A stretch of DNA of 64,000 bases, from assembly GCA_039725955.1 (NCBI GenBank), contig CP091034.1:3410001-3474000 (forward strand), in the 5' to 3' direction. The translations under genes and the position numbers were made by a program. This DNA is from Sinorhizobium sp. B11 (GTDB lineage Bacteria; Pseudomonadota; Alphaproteobacteria; Rhizobiales; Rhizobiaceae). This document shows, piece by piece, positions 17,033 through 25,767 of this stretch (within the stretch, counting starts at the first letter, position 1; each line of letters starts with the position of its first letter). The notes beneath the pieces are model-generated. The model was not told where the DNA came from. It saw nothing but the letters and a program-made list of their open reading frames with translations, and made no database searches.

Positions 17033-18241
17033 TTAGGCGGCGACGATTTCCCGTCGGGCGGACGTCGCCACGCTGACGAAGGCCGCCATTCCGACGGCCC
17101 CGAGCGCTGCCGTGGCGTAAAGCGACGGCACGAGCCCCAGCCGCTCCATAGCGATCGCGAACGCGACTGGAGCGGCGGCGCCCAATGCCAGTCGGGCTGC
17201 CGCCATCCTGCCGGTGACTGCTCCGTATCCGTCGCTTCCGAACAGGTACAAAGGCAGGCTTCCCTGCGCGATCGAGTTGATGCCCGATCCTAGGCCCAGG
17301 CAGACCGCGAATGCGACCGCGCCCGGAAGCCAGCTTCCTCTCAGCGCGAGGACGACGATCCCGGCGACCATTAGTGCCGACGAGATGACCGCCAGCATCG
17401 GCGGCGAGAGCGAGGTTCCGAAGATCATGTTGATCAGACGGCTCATGACCTGTGCCGGGCCGAAGAGCGAGCCGATCACGACCGCGGCCGGCCCCAACCC
17501 CAGCGTCCCGAGCATCGGAACCATGTGTGCGAGGATCGAAGCCAGCGTGAATCCCAGAATGGCGAAAGCAGCCGACGTGACGATCATCGCGTAGCGCCGC
17601 CTCTCCGGAGGAACGGCCCCGACTACATGCTCCCGCTGCCGCGCCATGCCATCCGCCCTCGCCGCCTTCCGCTTCCGCATCAGCCAGAGGTGCAGCGGCG
17701 CGCAGAGGAACAGGTTGAGCGCGGCGAACACGAGGTAGATCTCGCGCCATGTGAGGACGTCCAACAGGACGGCCGATATGGGCCAGAAGATCGTCGAGGC
17801 GAAGCCTCCGATGAGCGTGAGATAGGTGATGCTCCGGGGCGCCGTCCGCGGATCGATTTCCACCAGGGCCGCGAACGCCGCCTGGTACTGTACCATTCCC
17901 GAGGATATCTCGAGGAGTGCGACAGCGAGCGCGAAGACGACGAGCGAGGGCGACCATGCACAGAGCACGAGCGTGGCGGCCGCCAGCACCGACCCTGCGG
18001 TGAGGACGGTCGCCGCGCCGATCCTGTCCATCTGCCTGCCGATCACGGTTGCCGACAGCCCGCCGACGAACAGGGAGACGGAGAAGACGCCGAACACCTG
18101 CTCGAGCGTCACGCCCAGATCCTTGGCCATTCCCGGCGCGAGGATCGAGAAGGAGTAGTAGAGGGTGCCGTAGCCGATGATCTGTGTCAGGCCGAGTGCC
18201 GATACCGTCCCGAAGGAAGCCGAACCCGTCGCATTACGCAT
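17033..18241 (-). CDS. arsK: MFS arsenite efflux transporter (ArsK-like)
   Basis: This 402-residue major facilitator protein has about twelve hydrophobic helices and the loop motif GRQMDRIGA between the second and third (about residues 67-75). Its place between the ars operon and an arsR gene, and its general resemblance, fit ArsK, the As(III)/Sb(III)/organoarsenical exporter described in Agrobacterium. It overlaps the arsR2 gene by eight bases and is co-transcribed with it. The substrate is inferred from context. Confidence 0.82.
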   Translation of the reverse strand: MRNATGSASFGTVSALGLTQIIGYGTLYYSFSILAPGMAKDLGVTLEQVFGVFSVSLFVGGLSATVIGRQMDRIGAATVLTAGSVLAAATLVLCAWSPSLVVFALAVALLEISSGMVQYQAAFAALVEIDPRTAPRSITYLTLIGGFASTIFWPISAVLLDVLTWREIYLVFAALNLFLCAPLHLWLMRKRKAARADGMARQREHVVGAVPPERRRYAMIVTSAAFAILGFTLASILAHMVPMLGTLGLGPAAVVIGSLFGPAQVMSRLINMIFGTSLSPPMLAVISSALMVAGIVVLALRGSWLPGAVAFAVCLGLGSGINSIAQGSLPLYLFGSDGYGAVTGRMAAARLALGAAAPVAFAIAMERLGLVPSLYATAALGAVGMAAFVSVATSARREIVAA

Positions 18242-18590
18242 CCTGCTTCTCCGCGTGCGGCACGCAGCAGCCGTCCTCCTCGGCCGACTTGCCGACCACC
18301 CTCGGATGTCCGGCGCAGCAGTCCATCATCAGGAACTGCACGAGACCGGAAAGGGCTTCGTAGTTCGCGCTGTAGACGATCGAGCGGGACTCCCGCCGCT
18401 GCGCGATCAGTCCGGAGCGCTCCAGTTCCTTGAGATGGAACGACACGTTCGAGGGGGAGACGCCCGCCTTGTCGGCGACTGCTCCCGCCGCCATTCCTTC
18501 CGGGCCGGCGACGACGAGCATGCGGACGATCTGCAGGCGGGTCTCCTGGGAGAGCGCCGCGAACGACATTAGGGCTTGACGTTCTTCCAT
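18234..18590 (-). CDS. arsR: second ArsR family repressor
   Basis: This 118-residue winged-helix protein has the recognition helix in AGVSPSNVSFHLKELERSG (about 44-62) and a wing at RRESRSIVYSA. The cysteine pairs MDCCAG (about 88-93) and DGCCVPH near the C-terminus are probable As(III) ligands, placed differently from those of classic R773 ArsR. It is divergent from the DUF6428 gene and heads the arsR2-arsK operon. A palindrome lies just before its start and probably serves both directions. Confidence 0.92.
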   Translation of the reverse strand: MEERQALMSFAALSQETRLQIVRMLVVAGPEGMAAGAVADKAGVSPSNVSFHLKELERSGLIAQRRESRSIVYSANYEALSGLVQFLMMDCCAGHPRVVGKSAEEDGCCVPHAEKQDA

Positions 18591-18592
18591 AT

Positions 18593-18616
18593 TTCAACAA
18601 TCCTTGAAACGTTGAA
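18593..18616 (-). promoter_or_regulatory. ArsR operator between arsR2 and DUF6428 gene
   Basis: TTCAAC-N12-GTTGAA is a perfect six-base dyad lying two bases upstream of the arsR2 start (18590) and 16 bases before the DUF6428 start (18633). It also contains a nested TTGAAAC half. One ArsR dimer here could control both divergent units. It differs from the operator of the first arsR gene, so the two repressors probably have separate sites. Confidence 0.55.
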
Positions 18617-18632
18617 TTCAGGGATAGCCGAT

Positions 18633-19142
18633 ATGAACGTCATCGACAAGACCATATCTCACGACATCGACCTGGGCGTCCTCCTTGCGGCGCTGGACGC
18701 ACACCCAGACCTCCCGCTCGTCGTCAAGTACGACGGCCGCGACGTAAAGCCGGGCTACCACGTCACCGAGGTAAAGAGCGGCCGGTTCGACGCGCTCGAC
18801 TGCGGCGCGAACCCGGAATCGTGGACCGAAATCTTCGTGCAGCTCTGGGACGTCGACGAGGACGGGCGGACGCACATGCCCTCGGGTAAGTTCTCCGCGA
18901 TCGTCCGGAAGGTTTCCGAGCATGTAGGGCTTCCGAAGTCGGCGCGTCTGACCTTCGAGGTCAGCGACGGCGTCGCGCCGATGGCGCTCTACTGCGCTTC
19001 GACGCCTTCGGTGCAGGGCGGCGTTGTCCGGATCGAGCTATCGCCGCGACCGGCAAGCTGCAAGCCCCGCGACCGCTGGCTGGAGGAGCAGGCCCGGACG
19101 GCGTCCTCGTGTTGCGGGAAGACGTCGACCTGCTGCGCATAG
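18633..19142 (+). CDS. DUF6428 family protein with C-terminal cysteine pairs
   Basis: This 169-residue soluble protein belongs to the DUF6428 family, which recurs beside arsR genes. The fold appears to be a small alpha/beta domain (LPLVVKYDGRDVKPGYHVTE at about 31-50, then VQLWDVDEDG). The tail SSCCGKTSTCCA has two Cys-Cys pairs that could bind arsenite or a metal. It is divergent from arsR2 with a shared operator. A role in arsenic sensing, binding or delivery is inferred from context; no activity is established to my knowledge. Confidence 0.82.
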   Translation: MNVIDKTISHDIDLGVLLAALDAHPDLPLVVKYDGRDVKPGYHVTEVKSGRFDALDCGANPESWTEIFVQLWDVDEDGRTHMPSGKFSAIVRKVSEHVGLPKSARLTFEVSDGVAPMALYCASTPSVQGGVVRIELSPRPASCKPRDRWLEEQARTASSCCGKTSTCCA

Positions 19143-19225
19143 ACACCAGAACACCAGGCTGTGCATACGGTTGATCGCAGTCGTCTCCGTCATCGGTTAT
19201 GACGGGATCGCCCCACCGTTAGCAG

Positions 19226-20227
19226 TCATGATGGCGACACGGGACTTTCTGAGACCCGCTGGCGTGCCTTGAACTGCAGGATCGCGGCTCCTCTTTCCAG
19301 AGACGACCGTTCCGGAGCATAGACGACCTTCGGCGGCACCCATTCCACAAGTAGTGGCGGTCTTCCATCGCCGCCCGGCTCGACAACACGCCACCGGCCA
19401 GGGCGCAGCACCGCGTCGTTCCAGTCGACGCTCCAGTCGACCTCGTCGCAGCCGCAGTCGTAGATCTGCGTCCTGTTCGTGCCGTCGAGCGCCATGTTGT
19501 AGGTGGTGACGCTCCCCCACACGTCGGGACGCGGCCTGTTGAGGTAAAGCATCGCGTTCGTCGCCAGCCGCCCCAGGTGCCACAGGCTGGACTTCGAAGC
19601 GAGTTCGCGATCGCCGATGATCTGAAGCCTCGAGTAGTCGCCCTGAGCGACGTCGAAGCCTTCCGGAATGACGAAGGAGAAGCTGCTACCGAACCTGCTC
19701 TCGATGAACCAGGGAGCATGCGTCTCCGCATCCTGCCAGTCCGGGTAGTTCGTGACGAAAGTGAGCATCCAGCCCCTCTCCTCGCCGTCGACGTGCGTGA
19801 TGTACACGCCTTCTATGAGCGACGCGGGGTTGTCCCTGTCGTATTCGAGGGTGTCGCCGAAATGGACGTAGATGCCCTTTGTCATCTCGACGTGATCGAG
19901 GACGATCTCGTCGGCCCAGGTGGCCTCGAGGTGCGGTGCAAGCTTCGCCATGTCGAAGACGACGCCACCGTTCTGGATGTGATGCCCGCGGATGAGCTTG
20001 AGGTGGTTCACCGCGTAGCTAGCGCCCTCCCGCCTCTGGGCGTCGTCTTCTCTGAAGGCGGCCGACACGGCCGGCTGGGGGTCTGCGCCTAGCGGCTGGG
20101 CCGCGATCGTGGCCGTCCGCAGCCTCTGTCGCTGCTTCTTCGCAAGGCCGGGATACATGTCCAGTCTGAACGGGTGATACCAGATGTTCAGGCCGTCGAG
20201 TTCGTACCCCTTGTCCGTCTTCGTCAT
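19226..20227 (-). CDS. hypothetical protein (333 aa), unrecognised
   Basis: This well-formed soluble protein is not recognised. It has no signal peptide or membrane segment. Aromatic and acidic stretches dominate (IWYHPFRLDMYPGL at about 15-28; VEMTKGIYVHFGDT at about 118; a Cys-x-Cys in YDCGCDEVDWSVDW at about 264-277), with beta-rich alternation suggesting a jelly-roll or other beta fold. It lies alone between the arsenic genes and the Tn7-like genes, transcribed away from the latter. Its upstream region has three copies of a CGTCAAGG motif. It may be transposon cargo. Confidence 0.75.
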   Translation of the reverse strand: MTKTDKGYELDGLNIWYHPFRLDMYPGLAKKQRQRLRTATIAAQPLGADPQPAVSAAFREDDAQRREGASYAVNHLKLIRGHHIQNGGVVFDMAKLAPHLEATWADEIVLDHVEMTKGIYVHFGDTLEYDRDNPASLIEGVYITHVDGEERGWMLTFVTNYPDWQDAETHAPWFIESRFGSSFSFVIPEGFDVAQGDYSRLQIIGDRELASKSSLWHLGRLATNAMLYLNRPRPDVWGSVTTYNMALDGTNRTQIYDCGCDEVDWSVDWNDAVLRPGRWRVVEPGGDGRPPLLVEWVPPKVVYAPERSSLERGAAILQFKARQRVSESPVSPS

Positions 20228-20909
20228 CTATTCCGCTTCTTTCCGCCGCTCTCACGAATCCGATAGGAAGGCACCTTCCGACGCCCCCGGAAGGGCGTCA
20301 AGGCGCCCAGGGCGTCAGCATCTTTCCTGAAATCAACCTTGACGAGCCCCTTGACGCCTCGAACGTATCGTGAACATATGTGCGCGCGCCGAACGACGGC
20401 ACCCGGTCCATGACGGAGACGGACATGACAGCGATGAGACGAATACGCCGCTACTGACGGCCGTCCTCCCGAGCCATCGGGCATGGTCGGGCCGCATCGA
20501 ATCCTTTGCCATTCTTTATCGATCACACGCGGAGGCATTCCGCGAGTCCTTCGCGCGTCTGCTAAGGAGGTATGATTTGCGATCGTACGCGGTCGCGGCG
20601 TTCTGCTATGGCACAGGATTCGACATCCCCATTCTTCTGAAATGATGCTTGAGCCAGGGACGCTCGCCAAGCGGATTCACTACGAGTCCTTGAGGTGAAG
20701 GGCAGGCCGTGAAAGCCAAAAGGCGCAGAAAAAGCAAAGGATTCGTCTGCATCGCTCCTCTCTAACCGGACCGGGGCGCGGCTTGGCAACTCGATCTCTC
20801 TGTGTTTCGCTCCCTTTCGTCCCGAGGAAGTCTCCGGGGCAAGCATACGGAAACAGATCCAAACAACGCGGCGTCCCGAGAAAGCATCGGGGCCGCGAAC
20901 GGGAAAGGC
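20228..20909. other. intergenic region with CGTCAAGG inverted/direct repeats
   Basis: This 680-base stretch lies between the 333-residue gene and the first small ORF before tnsA. Three related sites are visible: GGCGTCAAGG at 20294-20303, and inverse copies CCTTGACG at 20337-20344 and CCTTGACGCC at 20349-20358. They may be operators or transposase sites. A possible ORF (GTG 20370 to 20645, 91 codons, no domain) has a plausible C-terminal half but poor start context; I do not call it a gene. Confidence 0.45.
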
Positions 20910-21203
20910 ATGTCGATGAGCAGCACATATCGAGACAGTACTCGCAGAATGAACGCAAGAACCGTGGAGGGCCGCTTCCGCGCCTTGGCGACCGGGGCCG
21001 CCTCCGTCCTGTCGTACGGAGAGGATCACATGATCGTAACGACGCCCGGCCGAACACCCGCCATCCTGTGGCAGGAGGATGTCTCCTGGGTCTACGCAAA
21101 AGGGCTCTCGCGCGTGTTGCGGTCGCCTGACCGCGGGCCTCGCCCTCACCTGACCTCCCAGCTTGAACGCGAGGCCGCGGCTTCGTCAGGAAGACGACCA
21201 TGA
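20910..21203 (+). CDS. small hypothetical protein A (97 aa) upstream of tnsA
   Basis: This small basic ORF (MSMSSTYRDSTRR...) is preceded by GGGAAAGG at a fair distance from ATG 20910. The core SVLSYGE...RTPAILWQED (about residues 32-57) resembles the core AVLRNGE-TPSVLWDDL of the next small ORF at 21345, so the two look like distant paralogues. No known domain is recognised. Its place just before the Tn7-like tns operon suggests a regulatory or accessory role, which is only inference. Confidence 0.5.
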   Translation: MSMSSTYRDSTRRMNARTVEGRFRALATGAASVLSYGEDHMIVTTPGRTPAILWQEDVSWVYAKGLSRVLRSPDRGPRPHLTSQLEREAAASSGRRP

Positions 21204-21249
21204 CCCTCCCGGTTCTTCGAGCGACCGTCCTGACGCTCATATGAAGACC

Positions 21250-21274
21250 CGCTGACGGCCGTGGGCCGTCAGCG
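21250..21274 (+). terminator. GC-rich hairpin between the two small ORFs
   Basis: CGCTGACGGCC-GTG-GGCCGTCAGCG is a perfect 11-bp stem with a three-base loop. No U-run follows directly (CCACGGCCCCCTTAAAAA), so it may be a weak terminator, an attenuator ahead of the tns operon, or an RNA processing structure. Confidence 0.5.
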
Positions 21275-21344
21275 CCACGGCCCCCTTAAAAACGATCTAA
21301 AACCGACGCGCCGCCGGCCGAGCTGGAGCGCGAACAGGAAAGCT

Positions 21345-21593
21345 ATGCCTATGAAAACCAACCTAAAAACATCCACGTCCCTATTTACCGGAGCGCTCGA
21401 AGACCACCAACGCTCTGCCGGGAATGCAGCAGTACTCCGGAACGGCGAGACGCCGTCCGTGCTGTGGGACGACCTTCACGACCTCGCGCAGGTTAACGTC
21501 ATCGTCCAGTACGAGGACGGCAGCTTCGGCAGGCCCCTCGTCGATCTCCGGACCGGGGAAGTGGTCGAGGGCCCGCGGGGGGATCGCCGATGA
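21345..21593 (+). CDS. small hypothetical protein B (82 aa) overlapping tnsA start
   Basis: The ORF begins at ATG 21345 (or 21351) after AGGAAAGCT and overlaps the tnsA start by four bases (ATGA), so it is almost certainly the first gene of the tns operon. It has AAVLRNGETPSVLWDDL (about 27-43) followed by VQYEDGSFGRPLVDLRTGE, a short beta-rich repeat-like segment. It shares the G-E-T-P-x-x-L-W pattern with the ORF at 20910. It is not a known Tns subunit; a regulatory or accessory role in transposition is possible. Confidence 0.68.
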   Translation: MPMKTNLKTSTSLFTGALEDHQRSAGNAAVLRNGETPSVLWDDLHDLAQVNVIVQYEDGSFGRPLVDLRTGEVVEGPRGDRR

Positions 21594-22441
21594 ACGCTTC
21601 GCTCAATTCCCGCCGCGTAGCGCCGGCCCCTGTGGCTCCGCCGCCCTTCCTCAATCACGACCTGTCCAAACGGATGGGAAACGAGGCCTTTTGGCGCGAC
21701 GTCTTTCAGAACGGCGAACCGAAGAAGGAGATCAAGCCAGGTACGCGATACATCTCGCTGCCCGGATGGTTCCCTACGAGGAAGAACCCGCGCGGTTTGA
21801 TCCGGACGTCGTCGCCGCTTACGCGAGACCTCATGTTCCATCTGGACACGGACCACGAGATCGTCTCGATCGCCGACTTCCCGGTCACGACGACCTACCG
21901 CTCCAAGACCCCGACAGGGTTCAAGGTGCGCGAACACATCCCGGAGCTCGCAGTCCTTCGTCGCGACGGCGCCGTCTTCGTGGTCGACGTCATGCCTCTC
22001 AACGTTCAGCCCACCATCCCTTTCATCCGGCAGCGGACGATCGATCTGAAGTCGGCCTATTTCGATCAGGGGGCCACCTACCTTCTGCTCGACGAGACGT
22101 CGCTTCACCTCGAGCCGCTTCTCGGAAACCTGAAGCGGATGTGGAAGCACAAGAAGAGCGACCACGAGCTTCCGGAGATGGAGGTGATCCGACGATGGAT
22201 TCTCGACGCCCGGTTTCCCACCACCATCGGCGAGCTGATGCGCGAATCTCCCGTGAACGCGGTCTTCGCGCACTGGAGCGACCAGCCGGAGGACACTGCC
22301 CGCCACGTCACCGAGAACAATCCGGTCTTCTCGGCCGTGATGCAGCTCGCCATCGCGGGATTGGTCGAGGTGGACCTCGACGCCCCCTTCTCGCCCTCGA
22401 CCACCGTAACCCTGAAGGAGAAGTCCAATGTCCGGCTCTGA
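21590..22441 (+). CDS. tnsA: TnsA-like transposase subunit (atypical catalytic motif)
   Basis: TnsA cuts the 5' ends of Tn7-type transposons beside TnsB. This 283-residue protein has the TnsA-type core: SPLTRDLMFHLDTD (about 75-88), VTTTYRS, then HIPELAVLRRDG (116-127), VVDVMP (131-136) and RQRTIDLKSAYF. The family normally shows PD and (E/Q)xK in these places; here they read P118-E119 and D133-V-M135, so the catalytic lysine seems replaced. It is first of four overlapping or closely spaced tns genes and overlaps tnsB by 14 bases. Whether it still cleaves DNA is open. Confidence 0.82.
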   Translation: MNASLNSRRVAPAPVAPPPFLNHDLSKRMGNEAFWRDVFQNGEPKKEIKPGTRYISLPGWFPTRKNPRGLIRTSSPLTRDLMFHLDTDHEIVSIADFPVTTTYRSKTPTGFKVREHIPELAVLRRDGAVFVVDVMPLNVQPTIPFIRQRTIDLKSAYFDQGATYLLLDETSLHLEPLLGNLKRMWKHKKSDHELPEMEVIRRWILDARFPTTIGELMRESPVNAVFAHWSDQPEDTARHVTENNPVFSAVMQLAIAGLVEVDLDAPFSPSTTVTLKEKSNVRL

Positions 22442-24713
22442 CATCATCTGGCGCAAGATCAAGAAGTACCACGAACTGGAGCTGCCGGATGATTCCGGCC
22501 ACTCGCACGCGGTACAGGGCCACCACTTCGAGAACAGGTCGCAGTGGATCCTTCTAAACCCGACACTGACGAAGTACGGAATCTTCGTCTACACGGGCGT
22601 CTTCCAACCGGCCGCCGACGCGGCACGCAAGTACCAGTTTCTGCACGTCGACACGAACGACCTCGTCATGCTGTCGGTGGGCCAGATCAACGCATTGCAG
22701 CCTCGCGGGCGGATCCGGCCGGTCTTCGGTTCTCCGGACGGCGCGAAGAGCCTGCCGGGCGGCAGCTTTCTCGCCAGCGGCCCCAGGCGCGATGCCGCTC
22801 TAAGACGAATGGAATATGCCGAGGGCTTCGAACGGCGCCTGGATGAGCTGGGCGTCTGGAGGCTGACCGACGAGCAGAAGCAGTCCGTGGTCGACGAGGT
22901 CGCGGCTAGGCTGAACGATCCGAACCCGCCGAAACGATCCCAGTGGTACAACCTCATCAATATGAGCCGTACCGGCAACCAGTTCGACCCGTTGCTTCGG
23001 TTCGTCGACAACACCGACCTGAAGGGAAACCGTAGCGAGCGGTACGGAACCGCGGTCAGCAAGCTGATCGAGGACGCCGCGCAGCTCGCGGTATCGAACA
23101 GTGGCGACTGGGAAAGCACCCGAGGCATCATGACCCGCCTGGTGAAGCCAGGTGGCGAATACCACCATCTCCGGGACCTGGTCGTGGACGAAGACGGCGT
23201 CTGCAAGATTCCCGATCGAAAGATCCAGCGTGTTCTCGGGAAGATGAACGAATTCGTGCGCGACTTCCTGGTATTCGGTCCCGACTACGCCGAGCGCAGA
23301 CATATGCGCGCCTTGCGGCAGATCAGGCCGGACACCATTCTGGAGGTGGTCGACATCGACCACACCACGCTCGACGTCGTGGTCTTCGACGACGAGCATC
23401 CGATCGCCTTCGGCCGTCCCGACCTCCTGACCTTCCGCGAAAGAAAGAGCGGCGTGGTTATCGGTTATTCGATGTCTTTCAACGCGCCGTCCTTCGCCAC
23501 CTTCCTGGACGGCCTGAAGCACGCGCTCTTCGAGAAGGACGCCGACCTGATGAACGGGGTCGCGTATCCGTGGTTCGGCAAGCCTATCGCGCTTGGAGCG
23601 GACAACGCCAAGCATCTGGCTGGCCTCAACATCAAGGCGGCAGCCCGCGAGTTCGGCTTCGCAACCGTCGCCTACCGTCCCGCTCGGGGCTGGGAGAAAG
23701 GCGCCACCGAGCATCTCTACGGAATCCTCGGCATGAAGCTCATTCATCGAATGCCGGGTTCGACCGAAATGGGACCCGACGAGCGCAAGAAGTACGACGA
23801 GGAGCGTCAGAAGGCCATGCCTGTCCTGACGCTCGGGGAGATGAAGGGGTTTCTCGACTACTACTTCGCGTACATCCATCACTACAAGCCGACCGAGGGC
23901 CTGAACGAACTGGCGACGCTCAAGGGCATTCCTGCCGAGATCTGGGAGGAAGGCATCAAGGACGCTCCCGAGCCTCCTATGATCGACCCGGACATCTTTG
24001 TCCGGCTCGCGGGCGAGGAGAAGACAGGCGTGATTTCTTCGAAAGGATTCCGGTGGGAGTACCTCTACTACGACTGCGCTGAGTTCGCCATGTTTACGAC
24101 GCAGGCGGGCCACGCGGGGAGACAGTACGAAGCCCGCCGCGATCCGAACGATCTCGGGTCCATCCAGGTCAAGAATCCCTACTCGAAGAAGGAACAGTGG
24201 ATCCGAGTTCCCGTCGTCGACGCCCTGGCCGACTACGCGACCGGCCTCAAGCTTTACGTCCACAAGGCCGTCGTGAAGTACATGCGCGCCCAGGCAAAGG
24301 AGGCGGATCGCGACCTGCAGCTTCTGGAGGCCAAGGAGGAACTGCAAGCCTCCCTCGTGGAGCTGCACGATCGCCGCCGGAAGCACAAGACGGCGACCAA
24401 GCTAGCCCAGTTCTATGCCCGGAACGTGACCAAGTTCGAGCGGAGCCGACGCGTCAGCATGGGTCGCGTCGAGTATTCCGGAGGGAGGCTCGACCTGGCA
24501 AGCGTACCGGAACGCGCGGCGCCGACAAAGCTCAGCAGGCGCGCGATCGGCGTCATGCCCGAACGACGTGACGACGAGGACGAATCCTTTGACTCAGGTC
24601 CCGTCGCCACTGCGACCGTCGTCAGCCGAACCGTGAGGAACGATCCGCGCCTGTCGGCACGCGACCTCAACGTCGACGGCGCGCCAGACGACATCGACGA
24701 ATACGACCTGTGA
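22428..24713 (+). CDS. tnsB: TnsB-like DDE transposase (Mu C-terminal type)
   Basis: This 761-residue protein is the retroviral-integrase-fold transposase that cuts and joins the 3' ends. The DDE triad can be placed at D311 (DIDHTTLD), D392 (GADNAKHL) and E428 (GATEHLYG), with a 35-residue gap between the last two, exactly the DD(35)E pattern. KGATEHLYGIL is the usual region after the third strand. A Mu-type beta-barrel and a charged coiled segment (about 620-660) follow. It overlaps tnsA and precedes tnsC by 37 bases. Confidence 0.94.
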   Translation: MSGSDIIWRKIKKYHELELPDDSGHSHAVQGHHFENRSQWILLNPTLTKYGIFVYTGVFQPAADAARKYQFLHVDTNDLVMLSVGQINALQPRGRIRPVFGSPDGAKSLPGGSFLASGPRRDAALRRMEYAEGFERRLDELGVWRLTDEQKQSVVDEVAARLNDPNPPKRSQWYNLINMSRTGNQFDPLLRFVDNTDLKGNRSERYGTAVSKLIEDAAQLAVSNSGDWESTRGIMTRLVKPGGEYHHLRDLVVDEDGVCKIPDRKIQRVLGKMNEFVRDFLVFGPDYAERRHMRALRQIRPDTILEVVDIDHTTLDVVVFDDEHPIAFGRPDLLTFRERKSGVVIGYSMSFNAPSFATFLDGLKHALFEKDADLMNGVAYPWFGKPIALGADNAKHLAGLNIKAAAREFGFATVAYRPARGWEKGATEHLYGILGMKLIHRMPGSTEMGPDERKKYDEERQKAMPVLTLGEMKGFLDYYFAYIHHYKPTEGLNELATLKGIPAEIWEEGIKDAPEPPMIDPDIFVRLAGEEKTGVISSKGFRWEYLYYDCAEFAMFTTQAGHAGRQYEARRDPNDLGSIQVKNPYSKKEQWIRVPVVDALADYATGLKLYVHKAVVKYMRAQAKEADRDLQLLEAKEELQASLVELHDRRRKHKTATKLAQFYARNVTKFERSRRVSMGRVEYSGGRLDLASVPERAAPTKLSRRAIGVMPERRDDEDESFDSGPVATATVVSRTVRNDPRLSARDLNVDGAPDDIDEYDL

Positions 24714-24750
24714 TCTTCCAGCGCCTGAAACTCACCAAAGGACCAGACAA

Positions 24751-25767
24751 ATGACCGTAAATGTACCTAGCGACACCCTCAAGGGCCTTCCCGCAGCGGC
24801 GCCGAATTCCGCTGTCGGAGTAGCCGCCCGCTTCCATACGGAACCCTTCGCGACGCCGGAGGAGCGGACGGCGGCCTCCCGCCTCCCAGCGGACCGCAGG
24901 CAGTGGATGATCGACAACCTGATCGTCAAGTACAAGGTGTTCAATACCGCGTTCCAACAGATCGCCTCCAACCACATGCCCGTCGCGGGCGGCACCCACG
25001 CAAGGGGAACCGTCGGTGCGATGCTCGGTGAATCCAGAGCGGGCAAGTCGGCGGTTTGCGCCTTCTATGCGGCGATGCACCCGCCGACCTATGACGACGA
25101 AGGGGAGGTCTTTTCTGTAGTCCATATGACCGCGAGCCTACGCATGACGCCCGTGGAATTCGCACACGAGATCAACCGGCTCACTGCCGCACGCCATATG
25201 CCGACGAGAGGCGGGATCGGCGCCTATGTCGACAATGCGATCCTCAGGCTCCTACGGGTAAGAACCGAGCTGCTGATCATCGACGACGCCCAGTACCTGT
25301 TCTTCGATCGCACCGACAAGACCGCCACGGACATGTTCAAGCTCGTTAAGAGGATCGCCGACTTCAACGCTCTGAGCATCGTCCTGGTGGGAGAGGAGAA
25401 GATCAACGACTACGTCTACTCGATCGACGCATTCGCGAACCGGGGCTACAACTGGGTGCCGATCAAGCCTCTGACGGCCGGCAGAAAGGACATGGAGAAG
25501 TTCGGGAAGCTGCTGGGTTCGATCGATCGGCGCCTCCCCTTTGCAAACTTGAGCGGACTGGAGGACTCCTACATTGCCGAGCATCTCTACAGATTCAGCG
25601 GTGGCATGATCGGGCGGGTGATGAACGTCATCAGGCCGGCGGCCTTCGAAGCGCTGAACGACGGCTCGTCGCACGTGATGCTCGAACACCTTCGCACCGC
25701 CGTGTCGACACGCATGCGGAAGGGCGACACCTTCTCTTACTTCGGGATCGACCGCGATGCTGCATGA
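24751..25767 (+). CDS. tnsC: TnsC-like AAA+ ATPase (TniB family)
   Basis: TnsC links target selectors such as TnsD/TniQ to the transposase through an ATP-dependent filament. The 338-residue protein has Walker A GESRAGKS (93-100), Walker B ELLIIDDAQ (about 173-181) and a sensor-like IVLVGEEKI (about 209-217). It overlaps tniQ by 11 bases, so the two are translated together. The length is closer to the TniB-like ATPases of short Tn7 relatives than to E. coli Tn7 TnsC (555 aa). Confidence 0.93.
   Translation: MTVNVPSDTLKGLPAAAPNSAVGVAARFHTEPFATPEERTAASRLPADRRQWMIDNLIVKYKVFNTAFQQIASNHMPVAGGTHARGTVGAMLGESRAGKSAVCAFYAAMHPPTYDDEGEVFSVVHMTASLRMTPVEFAHEINRLTAARHMPTRGGIGAYVDNAILRLLRVRTELLIIDDAQYLFFDRTDKTATDMFKLVKRIADFNALSIVLVGEEKINDYVYSIDAFANRGYNWVPIKPLTAGRKDMEKFGKLLGSIDRRLPFANLSGLEDSYIAEHLYRFSGGMIGRVMNVIRPAAFEALNDGSSHVMLEHLRTAVSTRMRKGDTFSYFGIDRDAA

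Noticed and set aside
20224..20670. Minus-strand 148-codon ORF in the region upstream of tnsA
   Set aside because: Composition is random-like and it overlaps the promoter of the 333-residue gene.
22800..24386. Long minus-strand ORF (528 codons) opposite tnsB
   Set aside because: It is the antisense shadow of a clear DD(35)E transposase in GC-rich DNA; its translation has no domain.
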